From the NCBI RefSeq assembly GCF_019977355.1, contig NZ_AP024655.1, positions 3,038,001 through 3,102,000 on the forward strand: a stretch of DNA of 64,000 bases, written 5' to 3'. Position 1 is the stretch's first letter, and every line of letters starts with the position of its first letter. This DNA comes from Arthrobacter sp. NicSoilB8. Its GTDB lineage: Bacteria; Actinomycetota; Actinomycetes; Actinomycetales; Micrococcaceae. Shown here in pieces: positions 28,314 to 36,836 of this stretch. The notes under the pieces were generated by a model. It saw only the letters and a list, made by a program, of their open reading frames with translations. It did not search any database and had not been told where the DNA came from. The translations under genes were made by a program, and so were the position numbers.

Positions 28314-29371
28314 GCGTTCCCACTCTGAAGCAGGCGCCCGTTCAGGAAAACACCCGCATCATGGGTGTCGGTGCCTACCGGCCCAGCGTGATCGTGACCA
28401 ACGAGGACGTGTGCCAGTGGATTGACTCCTCGGATGAATGGATTCGCCAGCGCACGGGCATCGTGACCCGGCACCGCGCGCCCGCCGATGTCAGCGTGAT
28501 CGACATGGCGGAGGGCGCCGCCCGCGAGGCACTTCAGAAGGCCGGCATCGAGGCCTCCCAGCTCGGCGCCGTGATCGTATCCACAGTCACCCACCCGTAC
28601 GCGACGCCGTCGGCTGCCGCAAGCCTGGCCGACCGCCTCGGCGCGACGCCCGCCCCGGCCTTTGACATCTCCGCGGCGTGCGCCGGCTACTGCTACGGCA
28701 TCGCCCAGGGTGACGCCCTGGTGCGCTCCGGTGCGGCCAAGTACGTCCTGGTGGTCGGTGCCGAAAAGCTCTCTGACGTCATCGACAATACCGAACGGAC
28801 CATCTCGTTCCTGCTCGGCGACGGCGCGGGCGCCGTCGTGATCGGCCCCTCCGACACGCCGGGCATCGGCCCGTCGGTCTGGGGCTCGGACGGCAGCAAG
28901 TGGGATGCCATCGGCATGACCCACTCCATGCTGGACATCCGCGAACTCGCCCTGACCGGCAAGCACGGCGCCGCTGTCAGCGACGAGGAAGCCGCCGTGA
29001 CTGACGCCTCCCTCTGGCCGACCCTGCGCCAGGACGGCCAGACCGTCTTCCGCTGGGCCGTGTGGGAGATGGCCAAGGTGGCGCAGCAGGCCCTGGACGC
29101 TGCCGGCATCCAGGCCGAGGACCTCGCCGCCTTCATCCCGCACCAGGCCAACATGCGGATCATCGACGAGATGGCCAAGAAGCTGAAGCTGCCCGAGACC
29201 GTCAAGATTGCCCGTGACATCGCCGACGCCGGCAACACCTCTGCGGCGTCCATCCCCCTGGCCACCCACCGTCTGCTTGAGGAAAACCCCGAGCTCAGCG
29301 GCGGGCTGGCGCTGCAGATCGGCTTTGGAGCCGGACTGGTCTTCGGCGCCCAGGTGATCGTGCTTCCCTAG
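28310..29371 (+). CDS. fabH: Beta-ketoacyl-ACP synthase III
   Basis: 353 residues. Catalytic triad: Cys124 in DISAACAGYCYG, His in FIPHQANMRI and Asn in DAGNTSAASIPLA. It condenses acetyl- or branched acyl-CoA with malonyl-ACP to start chains; in Arthrobacter-type bacteria the preferred primers are branched acyl-CoAs, which gives anteiso fatty acids (known for the group, not visible here). The start overlaps fabD. It is about 20 residues longer than the E. coli enzyme because of its N-terminus. Confidence 0.97.
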   Translation: MSVPTLKQAPVQENTRIMGVGAYRPSVIVTNEDVCQWIDSSDEWIRQRTGIVTRHRAPADVSVIDMAEGAAREALQKAGIEASQLGAVIVSTVTHPYATPSAAASLADRLGATPAPAFDISAACAGYCYGIAQGDALVRSGAAKYVLVVGAEKLSDVIDNTERTISFLLGDGAGAVVIGPSDTPGIGPSVWGSDGSKWDAIGMTHSMLDIRELALTGKHGAAVSDEEAAVTDASLWPTLRQDGQTVFRWAVWEMAKVAQQALDAAGIQAEDLAAFIPHQANMRIIDEMAKKLKLPETVKIARDIADAGNTSAASIPLATHRLLEENPELSGGLALQIGFGAGLVFGAQVIVLP

Positions 29372-29565
29372 GCGGCCACCCCTTTTCCCGAACTAAATAC
29401 GTTCCGCCTGTTCCACCCTTGCACCGCATGTCCTGGTTTTGAGGTCCTGCTGCGCACACCACGCATTCCCGCACCAAGCCGAACCCCTCGGTTTGAATCA
29501 TTTCCGCCCACGACGGCCGGCATTCCACCGGCAGCCGAGGGCAACAACTAGAAAAGGAGCCATCA
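29372..29565 (+). other. fabH-acpP intergenic gap
   Basis: 194 bp without a gene. It is less GC-rich than the flanks. The acpP ribosome site is AAAAGGAG at its end. It may hold a second promoter, since ACP is needed in large amounts, but no clear -35/-10 pair can be named. Confidence 0.5.
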
Positions 29566-29811
29566 ATGGCTAGCAACGAAGAAATCCTGGCCGGCCTGGC
29601 GGAAATCGTCAACGAGGAGACCGGCCTGGCCCCGGAGGCAGTCGAACTGGACAAGTCCTTCACCGAAGACCTGGACATCGACTCCATCTCCATGATGACC
29701 ATCGTCGTCAACGCCGAAGAGAAGTTCGGCGTCCGCATCCCGGACGAAGAAGTCAAGAACCTCAAGACCGTCGGCGACGCCGTGGGCTTCATCGCCAACG
29801 CCCAGGCCTAA
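29566..29811 (+). CDS. acpP: Acyl carrier protein
   Basis: 81 residues, acidic, four-helix pattern. Ser40 in EDLDIDSISMM carries the phosphopantetheine arm. A very good ribosome site (AAAAGGAG, about seven bases before ATG) agrees with high expression. It has 194 bp before it and a strong hairpin after it, so it could be made at a different level from its neighbours. Confidence 0.97.
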   Translation: MASNEEILAGLAEIVNEETGLAPEAVELDKSFTEDLDIDSISMMTIVVNAEEKFGVRIPDEEVKNLKTVGDAVGFIANAQA

Positions 29812-29847
29812 GTCTGGCTTCCGCCGGCAAAACGGCGGACCCGGTGG

Positions 29848-29880
29848 CCGGTCCGGGCGCTGCAGCAGCGCCCGGACCGG
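29848..29880 (+). terminator. Perfect hairpin between acpP and fabF
   Basis: 15-bp perfect inverted repeat (CCGGTCCGGGCGCTG at 29848-29862 and its complement at 29866-29880) around a three-base loop, 37 bases after the acpP stop. It has no T run directly after it, so it may act as an attenuator or RNA stabiliser more than a full terminator. Confidence 0.65.
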
Positions 29881-29990
29881 ACCACCAGCACCACCACCAA
29901 GAGCACCACCACAGAGTTTTCCCCTCGCAGGCCCCGGCCATCCCGTTCGCGGTTCCGGATACGGCAGGCGCACCGACAGAGAGTGATCCC

Positions 29991-31226
29991 ATGGCACGCA
30001 AAGTAGTCATTACCGGTCTGGGTGCCACCACACCCATCGGCGGCGATGTCCCCACGATGTGGAAGAACGCGCTCAAGGGCGTCTCCGGCGCGCACACCCT
30101 AGAGGACGACTGGGTGGCAAAATACGAACTGCCTGTCCACTTCGCCGCCCGCGCCACCACGCCGGCCCTCGAGGTCCTGAGCCGGGTCGAAGCCAAACGT
30201 ATGGACCCCTCCACCCAGTTCGCGGTTGTCGCCGCGCGCGAGGCGTGGGCCGACGCCGGCATCACCGAGATCGACCACGACCGCCTCGCGGTGGCCTTCG
30301 CCACCGGGATCGGCGGCGTCTGGACCCTCCTGGATGCGTGGGACACCTTGCGCGAAAAGGGCCCCCGCCGCGTCCTGCCGATGACCGTTCCCATGCTGAT
30401 GCCCAACGGCCCGGCTGCGGCGGTAAGCCTTGACCTGGGTGCCCGCGCCGGCGCCCACACCCCCGTTTCCGCCTGCGCGTCCGGCACCGAGGCCGTACAC
30501 ATGGGCCTGGACCTGATCCGCGCCGGCAAGGCCGACGTCGTGGTCTGCGGCGGCGCCGAGGCCGCCATCCACCCGATGCCGATCGCCGCCTTCGCCTCCA
30601 TGCAGGCCCTCTCGCGCCGCAACGACGATCCCGAGCACGCCTCACGCCCCTACGACCGTGACCGTGACGGCTTCGTCATGGGCGAGGGCGCCGGCGCCCT
30701 GGTCCTCGAGGCCGAGGAACACGCCCTGGCCCGCGGCGCCCGGATCTACGCCGAACTGGCCGGCACCTCCGTAACCGCCGACGCGTACCACATCACCGCC
30801 CCGGACCCCGAGGGCCTCGGCGCCACCCGCGCGCTCAAGGCTGCCATGTTCGACGGCCGGATCCAGCCCGAAGACGTCGTGCACGTCAACGCGCACGCCA
30901 CCTCCACCCCGGTCGGCGACAAGCCCGAGTACGCGGCCCTCAAAGCCGCATTGGGCAAGCACGTGGACAGCGTTGCGGTCTCGGCCACCAAGTCGCAGAT
31001 GGGGCACCTGCTCGGCGCCTCCGGTGCCGTGGAAGCCGTGCTGACCGTCATGGCCATCTACGACCGCAAGGCGCCGGTGACCATCAACCTGGAGAACCAG
31101 GATCCGGAAATCCCGCTCGACGTCGTCACGACCGCCCGGGACCTGCCGGCGGGCAGCATCGCCGCACTGAGCAACTCCTTCGGCTTCGGCGGCCACAACG
31201 CCGTGATCGCGGTCCGCAGCGTGTAG
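29991..31226 (+). CDS. fabF: Beta-ketoacyl-ACP synthase II
   Basis: 411 residues from ATG 29991; the frame is open to 29844 but those upstream codons are His/Pro-rich with no family match. MARKVVITGLGATTPIGG is the usual N-terminus. The catalytic Cys162 lies in PVSACASGTEAVH and the two His in NAHATSTPVGD and QMGHLLGASGAV. It performs the repeated elongation condensations and is the last gene of the fab operon; a strong hairpin follows. Confidence 0.97.
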   Translation: MARKVVITGLGATTPIGGDVPTMWKNALKGVSGAHTLEDDWVAKYELPVHFAARATTPALEVLSRVEAKRMDPSTQFAVVAAREAWADAGITEIDHDRLAVAFATGIGGVWTLLDAWDTLREKGPRRVLPMTVPMLMPNGPAAAVSLDLGARAGAHTPVSACASGTEAVHMGLDLIRAGKADVVVCGGAEAAIHPMPIAAFASMQALSRRNDDPEHASRPYDRDRDGFVMGEGAGALVLEAEEHALARGARIYAELAGTSVTADAYHITAPDPEGLGATRALKAAMFDGRIQPEDVVHVNAHATSTPVGDKPEYAALKAALGKHVDSVAVSATKSQMGHLLGASGAVEAVLTVMAIYDRKAPVTINLENQDPEIPLDVVTTARDLPAGSIAALSNSFGFGGHNAVIAVRSV

Positions 31227-31253
31227 TCGCACCGCACCCCCCCGCTACAAGAA

Positions 31254-31291
31254 CGATGGCGGCAATGTTCCCTGGAACATTGCCGCCATCG
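31254..31291 (+). terminator. Terminator after fabF
   Basis: 18-bp perfect stem CGATGGCGGCAATGTTCC (31254-31271) with its complement 31274-31291, starting 27 bases after the fabF stop. Confidence 0.85.
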
Positions 31292-31458
31292 CTCGTTTGA
31301 GGCCTGGCTGAAGCGGCAGATGTCCGCACCGGCGGGCTCGGCTTTGAGCGCCCTGTCGTCACCGGCAGGGTCTTCCGCGCAGCTGCTGATCGGACCCATC
31401 ATGGGGGCCAGGCGCTGGGACGGTCCTGCGGCAGATCGTGTGGCGGCTGCCGGAATGA

Positions 31459-31496
31459 CAGATGGCGGCAGCGTTCGTGAACACTGCCGCCATCTG
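31459..31496 (-). terminator. Terminator after the DUF3145 gene
   Basis: 13-bp stem CAGATGGCGGCAG (31459-31471) with CTGCCGCCATCTG (31484-31496), then GTTC/GAAC inside. It lies past the DUF3145 stop on the minus strand. It shares GATGGCGGCA and the GTTC core with the fabF hairpin 200 bp away; nothing else is seen in the 323-bp gap 31227-31549. Confidence 0.75.
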
Positions 31497-31549
31497 CGAT
31501 GCGGAGCCTAGCTATGGATAATGCTGCGATTTTGCCCCTGGTGCCTGCC

Positions 31550-32053
31550 TCAGCCGACCTGGTGGAGCCAGCGTACGGGGGCGCCTTCGGCGGCGTGCCG
31601 GAAGGGCTCCAATTCCTCGTCCCAGGCTTCGCCCAGGGCGAGCGAGAGTTCGTGATAGACGGCCGAGGGGTCGCCGGCGCCGGATTCGTAGGCGTAGCGG
31701 ATGCGGTCCTCGGACACCATGATGTTGCCGTGGACATCGGTGGTGGCGTGGAAGATCCCGAGCTCCGGGGTGTGCGACCAGCGTCCGCCGTCGACGCCCT
31801 GGCTCGGTTCTTCGGTCACTTCATAGCGCAGGTGCGCCCAGCCGCGCAGAGCGGACGCCAATTGAGCCCCCGTGCCCGGGGTTCCGGTCCACGACAGCTC
31901 GGCCCGGAACATTCCGGGCGCGGCAGGCTGAGCGGTCCACTCCAGGTCCGTCCGCTTGTCCACGACAGACCCTATGGCCCACTCGACGTGGGGGCACAAG
32001 GCAGTCGGGGCCGAGTGAACGAACAACACACCTCGGGTCAGTGCAACAGACAT
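31550..32053 (-). CDS. DUF3145 family protein
   Basis: About 167 residues from ATG 32053. The ATG at 32065 contains the ribosome site itself (GGAGGA), so the later one is chosen. Family blocks: RGVLFVHSAPTALCPHVEWA near the N-terminus and the C-terminal LGEAWDEELEPFRHAAEG. The family is found only in actinobacteria, commonly at the end of the fabD-fabF operon, and has no known function. Here it faces the fab operon on the opposite strand. Confidence 0.92.
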   Translation of the reverse strand: MSVALTRGVLFVHSAPTALCPHVEWAIGSVVDKRTDLEWTAQPAAPGMFRAELSWTGTPGTGAQLASALRGWAHLRYEVTEEPSQGVDGGRWSHTPELGIFHATTDVHGNIMVSEDRIRYAYESGAGDPSAVYHELSLALGEAWDEELEPFRHAAEGAPVRWLHQVG

Positions 32054-32343
32054 TCCATCCTCCATAGCTGTAGGTACGTCTTCCCCAACGACCTCTGCCT
32101 GGATGTCTGTCTGTTGCGCGGATCCGAAATCATGCCGGCGGTCCCTGCCAGACTACAAATATACAACCGGGTTCCAAGCTGGGACGTGAAGCATTCCAGC
32201 TTCAAGCTCAACTTGAAACTTCCCGGGCGTGAGTTTTATTCTGCCCTACCCCTCCTAATTACGCCAGTAGGATTCGGCGCGTCTTTTCCGGCGCGCCGCA
32301 CGGGTTGTCGGGCCGGGGCCGCGGGCGAGCTGCGTCCCGATCC

Positions 32344-33270
32344 TCAGGCCCGCGGGTGCGCCTGCTGATAGCTCTGGCGGAGCCTCTCAACTGACACGTG
32401 GGTATAGATCTGCGTGGTGGCGAGGCTACTGTGGCCGAGGATTTCCTGGACGGCACGAAGGTCCGCCCCGCCGTCAAGCAGGTGCGTCGCCGCCGAGTGC
32501 CGCAGGGCGTGCGGCCCGGTGGCGGCGGTATCCCCCAGCCCCTCGAGCATGTCCTTGACCACGCTGCGGACCTGGCGCTGGTCGATGCGTCCGCCGCGCG
32601 CGCCCAGGAAGAGGGCCGGGCCGCTGGTCCCGGTGGCGAGGGCCGGCCGGCCACGACGGAGCCAGTCGTCGACGGCGAGCGCCGCCGGCAGCCCGTAGGG
32701 AACTGTGCGTTCCTTGTTGCCCTTGCCGAGCACCCGCAAGGTCCTGCGGTCCGGATCGAGGTCGTCCACATCCATGCCGGCCAGCTCGCCAACCCGGACA
32801 CCGGTGGCGTAGAGCAGTTCCAGCATGGCGCGGTTGCGCAACGCCAGCGGATCTCCCTCGGCGGAGGCGGCTTCCGCGCCGGCCACGAGCCGCTGCACCT
32901 GTTGCTGGTGAAGGACGCCGGGGAGGGTCTTCTCCCGCTTCGGGGCCTTCAGGCGCAGGGCCGGGTCGGCTTCGATCAGTTCCTCGCGGACAGCCCAGGC
33001 GGTGAAGGCCCGGGCGGTCGCGGCACGGCGGGCGAGAGTGGCGCGGGACTTGCCGGACTCGCTCTGGGCGCCAAGCCAGCGTCGCAGGGTTCCCAGTTCC
33101 AGCCCGGCAAGGTCCTGGACCCCCTCGGTCGCGGCGTGCGCGAGCAGGCTTTCAATGTCGGAGCAATAAGCGCGCACCGTATGGGCAGACCGTCCGCGCT
33201 CGGCCTCCAGATAACGGCCGAAGCGTGCGGCTGCGCCGTCCAACGCGGTGGGGAGTTTCTGGATAGACAC
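32344..33270 (-). CDS. xerC: Tyrosine recombinase XerC-like
   Basis: About 308 residues from GTG 33270. The N-terminal SAM-like domain (AERGRSAHTVRAYCSDIESL) is followed by the catalytic domain with Arg in TGVRVGELAG, HxxR in HALRHSAATHLL, and LGHSSLATTQIYTHV with the Tyr nucleophile. XerC with XerD resolves chromosome dimers at dif. Length and location (next to dprA) fit the housekeeping enzyme, not an integrase; no att sites are seen. The 278-bp gap after it (32066-32343) has no gene. Confidence 0.92.
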   Translation of the reverse strand: MSIQKLPTALDGAAARFGRYLEAERGRSAHTVRAYCSDIESLLAHAATEGVQDLAGLELGTLRRWLGAQSESGKSRATLARRAATARAFTAWAVREELIEADPALRLKAPKREKTLPGVLHQQQVQRLVAGAEAASAEGDPLALRNRAMLELLYATGVRVGELAGMDVDDLDPDRRTLRVLGKGNKERTVPYGLPAALAVDDWLRRGRPALATGTSGPALFLGARGGRIDQRQVRSVVKDMLEGLGDTAATGPHALRHSAATHLLDGGADLRAVQEILGHSSLATTQIYTHVSVERLRQSYQQAHPRA

Positions 33271-33348
33271 GCTCTTACTCTGGCAGTAATCCGGCCGCAT
33301 TCAAGGAGCCGGGCGGCGAGCCGCGTCATGCCGGCAGCGTTCATCGGG

Positions 33349-34536
33349 TCAGCTCGCTTTCCCGGAGCGTTTCCAGCCGCCCTGATGCGATTCGGCGAGA
33401 CCCAACAGCCCCAACCGGCCAAGTCCTGCGCGGACCGACTCAGGGCTCAGGCCCGCCACTGACGCCAGCTTCTCGACCGAACTGGTGGCCCGCAGCGGCA
33501 GGGCATCGAGCAGGATCAGGTCCTCAAGCGTGAGGCCGTCGTGGGCCTCCGTCCTGCCGGGCTTGTCCGGGGGCAGGGACTCTCCGCTCGGGGAGGCGAG
33601 CTCGGCGATTTCCCCCGCATCCGTGACGCAGACGGCCCCGCCTTCCCGGAGCAGTCTGTGGCAGCCGGCGGAGTTGGCGCTATGGATGGATCCGGGTACG
33701 ACACCCACGGCCCGGCCCAGGCTTTCGGCATGGTGGGCCGTGTTGAGGGCACCGGAGCGCCACCTGGCCTCGACCACCACGGTGACGGCGGCCAGCGCCG
33801 CTATGAGGCGGTTGCGCTGCAGGAAGCGGTAACGCGTGGGCGCGGAGCCGGGCGGGACCTCGGCCAGGACGGCGCCATGGTCCGCCACGGCCCGGAGCAA
33901 GTCCTCATTGCCGGCAGGGTAGAAGCGGTCCACTCCCCCGGCCATCACGGCAATGGTGGGCACGCCGCCGGCGGATCCGGCCAGGGCCGCCCTGTGAGCG
34001 TGGGCGTCAATCCCGTAGGCGCCGCCGGAGACGACGGTAAAGCCCCGCTGGGCCAGCGAATACGCGAGATCCCCCGTCACGGAAGCACCGTAGCTGGTGC
34101 TGTCCCGGGAGCCCACCAGTGCTATGGACCGGGCCGCCGTGGGCAGCTCCTGCTCCACGCCGCGCCACCACAGGCACAAGGGCTCCTGGAGGCCGAGGTC
34201 CGCAAGCTGCCGCGGCCACAGCTCATCCGAGGGAATGATGATCCGTCCTCCGAGCCGCTGCATGGTGGCCAGGTCCCGTTCGGGGGCGAGGTCCGGCAGT
34301 CGCGGCGCCCAGCGCCGCAGCGCCCCGCCTAGCCCCGACCAGCTGCTGCCGGAACCGCTGTCAGCCAGGATTCCGGTGATTTCCCGCTCAAGCTCCGGAC
34401 CGGCGGTGAGGCCGCCGCTAACAATCCGCAAGGCATCCTGCGCTCCCGCGGCCTGCACCAGTGCAAGTGCCACCGCATCCTGCGGCTCGAACAAACGGGA
34501 CAGGGCGGCCCGGGCTATCCGTTCGTCATCCCTCAT
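33349..34536 (-). CDS. dprA: DNA-processing protein DprA (Smf)
   Basis: 395 residues. The Rossmann-fold core has VGSRDSTSYGASV and VVSGGAYGIDAHAHRAAL and the GxEGRW-type PRNRL blocks (RFLQRNRLIAAL); the C-terminal 60 residues include a winged helix (LRATSSVEKLASVAGLSPES). DprA binds ssDNA and loads RecA in natural transformation; in actinobacteria its role is less clear. Downstream of the ComM-like gene by 90 bp. In the usual actinobacterial cluster it follows yraN and comM, as here. Confidence 0.93.
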   Translation of the reverse strand: MRDDERIARAALSRLFEPQDAVALALVQAAGAQDALRIVSGGLTAGPELEREITGILADSGSGSSWSGLGGALRRWAPRLPDLAPERDLATMQRLGGRIIIPSDELWPRQLADLGLQEPLCLWWRGVEQELPTAARSIALVGSRDSTSYGASVTGDLAYSLAQRGFTVVSGGAYGIDAHAHRAALAGSAGGVPTIAVMAGGVDRFYPAGNEDLLRAVADHGAVLAEVPPGSAPTRYRFLQRNRLIAALAAVTVVVEARWRSGALNTAHHAESLGRAVGVVPGSIHSANSAGCHRLLREGGAVCVTDAGEIAELASPSGESLPPDKPGRTEAHDGLTLEDLILLDALPLRATSSVEKLASVAGLSPESVRAGLGRLGLLGLAESHQGGWKRSGKAS

Positions 34537-34626
34537 CGTGGTTCCTTTCGCGGGGTGCAGGGTTCGGGGGCAGGCTTCGGGTGCGGGGTTCGGTTGTGGG
34601 ATTGGTGCGGGGTGGTGCCGGCGGAC

Positions 34627-36174
34627 TCACGGGGAGGCCGCGGCGGCCTGACGGAGGCCGAGCGCCTGCCCGACGTCGTCCGCGTCCGGCACGTCGCGAC
34701 GGGACAGGTCAGCAAGGGTCCAAGCCAAGCGGAGCACGCGGTCGTAGCCGCGTGCGGTCAGGACACCGCGCTCCAGTGCGTAGTCCAGGATGCGCGTCGT
34801 GGGCGCATCGAGCCGCAGGACTCCGCGCAGCAGCCGCCCCGGCACCTGCGAGTTCGTCTCCATCCCGAACGGCAGCAGCCGCTCCAGCTGACGGTTCCGG
34901 GCAGCCCGGACCCGTTCGGCAATGACCGCAGTCGTTTCCTCGGCGGCTGCCTGGCCGAAGGCGGCGAGCGAGACCCGCTCCACCTCAAGCTGGATGTCGA
35001 CCCTGTCCAGCAGGGGTCCGGACATCCGGGCCTGGTACCGGCGGCGCATGGTGGGGGTGCAGATGCAGTCAACGCCTTTCCCCGTCGCCTTGCCGCAGGG
35101 GCACGGGTTCGCCGCGAGGACCAGCTGGAACCGGGCAGGATAGGCCGCGGCTCCGGCCGAGCGGTGGATGACCAGCTCGCCGCTTTCCAGCGGTTGCCGC
35201 AACGCGTCCAAGACACCGCGGTCGTACTCCGGGGCCTCGTCCAGGAAAAGCACTCCACGGTGCGCCCGGGAGGCTGCCCCGGGCCGGGGCAGCCCGGACC
35301 CGCCGCCGATGATGGCCACCGCCGTCGCCGTGTGGTGCGGGTTCTCGTAGGGCGGCCTGCGCAGCAATTGCACGGAAGCGGACGGCAGCGAACACAGGGA
35401 GTGGATGGCGGTGACCTCCATGGCCTCGGTGTCGCCCAGGTCAGGCAGCAGGCCCGGCAGCCGCTCGGCGAGCATGGTCTTGCCGGCACCCGGCGGTCCG
35501 GTCAGGAGCAGGTGGTGGGCGCCGGCGGCGGCCACTTCCAGGGCCCGGCGCGCCGCTTCCTGGCCGGAGACGTCGCACATGTCCGGTGCCAGCGCGGGAC
35601 TGCCGCCGGTGCCGGGTAAATCGGCGTCCTCGGGCTCGGGCTGGAAGTCGAGCGCCAGGTCCTGCGGATCCGCGCCGCAGTCGAAGGCGAGCCTGGCCAG
35701 CGTGGCATAGCCCCGGACCTGTGCGCCCGGGACGAGTTCGGCCTCGGCCACGTTGGCACGGGCCACGACGACCTCAGGGTAACCGGCCCGTACAGCGGCC
35801 ATCACGGCCGGGAGGATGCCCCGCACGGGCCGCAGCCTGCCGTCCAACCCGAGTTCGGCGATGAAGACGGTGCGGCCCGTTGGCCGGATGTCGTTCGCCG
35901 CCAGCAGGACGGCCATGGCGATAGCGAGGTCAAAGCCGGAGCCGCGTTTAGGCAGCGACGCCGGGATGAGGTTTGCGGTGATCTTCCGGCGGCTCAGCGG
36001 GATCCCCGAGTTATGGGCCGCTGAGCGGATCCGTTCCTTGGCCTCGTTGAGCGAGGCGTCCGGCAGGCCCAGGATCACGAACGCCGGCAGGGTCTGGCCG
36101 ATGTCGGCCTCGACCTCCACGATGTACCCGTTGAGGCCCACGAGGGCGACGGAATAGGTCCGGCCCAGAGCCAC
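34627..36174 (-). CDS. YifB/ComM-family Mg-chelatase-like AAA+ ATPase
   Basis: 515 residues from a GTG right after the yraN stop (TAG-GTG), so translation is coupled. An N-terminal Lon-like domain (TYSVALVGLNGYIVEVEADI) is followed by AAA+ with Walker A LLTGPPGAGKTML and Walker B GVLFLDEAPEY, a zinc-ribbon-like CPCGKATGKGVDCIC, and the C-terminal subdomain. ComM-type helicases promote branch migration during transformation. It sits between yraN and dprA in the usual order. Confidence 0.92.
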   Translation of the reverse strand: MALGRTYSVALVGLNGYIVEVEADIGQTLPAFVILGLPDASLNEAKERIRSAAHNSGIPLSRRKITANLIPASLPKRGSGFDLAIAMAVLLAANDIRPTGRTVFIAELGLDGRLRPVRGILPAVMAAVRAGYPEVVVARANVAEAELVPGAQVRGYATLARLAFDCGADPQDLALDFQPEPEDADLPGTGGSPALAPDMCDVSGQEAARRALEVAAAGAHHLLLTGPPGAGKTMLAERLPGLLPDLGDTEAMEVTAIHSLCSLPSASVQLLRRPPYENPHHTATAVAIIGGGSGLPRPGAASRAHRGVLFLDEAPEYDRGVLDALRQPLESGELVIHRSAGAAAYPARFQLVLAANPCPCGKATGKGVDCICTPTMRRRYQARMSGPLLDRVDIQLEVERVSLAAFGQAAAEETTAVIAERVRAARNRQLERLLPFGMETNSQVPGRLLRGVLRLDAPTTRILDYALERGVLTARGYDRVLRLAWTLADLSRRDVPDADDVGQALGLRQAAAASP

Positions 36175-36531
36175 CTACCCCACCCCTTTGAGGTGCTCTA
36201 CTGCGGGCTCCCCGACGCCGTCGTCAAGCACGGCGATCACGTCCACGCGGCAGGGCGGCATGCGCAGCCCCTGGACGCGGCACCACGCGGCCGCAAGACG
36301 GTGGAGGCGGGCCAGTTTGTCCGCACCGACTGCCTCGAAGGGATGCCCGTACGCGAGGGACCTCCGGGTCTTCACTTCCGCGATGACCAGCGCGCCGCCG
36401 TCGAGGGCGACAATGTCGATCTCGCCTTCCGGGCAGCGCCAGTTGCGCTCCACCACGCGCATGCCGAGCGATTCAAGATACCCGGCGGCGAGTTCCTCCC
36501 CGCGCCGGCCCAGCACATCCTTGGCTCTCAT
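36175..36531 (-). CDS. yraN: YraN family (UPF0102) endonuclease-fold protein
   Basis: About 118 residues from ATG 36531; a GTG at 36552 adds seven residues. GRRGEELAAGYLES, NWRCPEGEIDIVALDGG and VIAEVKTR are the restriction-endonuclease-like signature. Function is not known. Its stop touches the ComM-like start. Confidence 0.92.
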   Translation of the reverse strand: MRAKDVLGRRGEELAAGYLESLGMRVVERNWRCPEGEIDIVALDGGALVIAEVKTRRSLAYGHPFEAVGADKLARLHRLAAAWCRVQGLRMPPCRVDVIAVLDDGVGEPAVEHLKGVG

Positions 36532-36836
36532 GCTTCCAGCGTGAAGCGCCACCAGGAACGAGCACAGGGACGACTTTGGCTATGTGGGAAACTTCGCCGA
36601 ATCCATCCTGCCGGAGGCGGCCAGTCAGGCGGATCCAGGGTGGGCTCAGGGCGGCTGCTGGGCAAGCTCGGCCGGTGGTCAAAGTCGTGGCGGCATTGAC
36701 GGGACGTGTTGAGGCGTTTGTCAGGCAACGAAACGTAGCCAATAACCGCCCGGGCCGCCTAGGCTTTTTCCAACCCCCGCACATTCAGCTGGGGCGCCCG
36801 CATTCGCTCCAAAGGATCGGCCCAAAGGATCGGCGT

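Noticed and set aside
29844..29990. fabF start at 29844
   Set aside because: The added residues are translation of the hairpin and of a CCACCA repeat; the family N-terminus starts at 29991.
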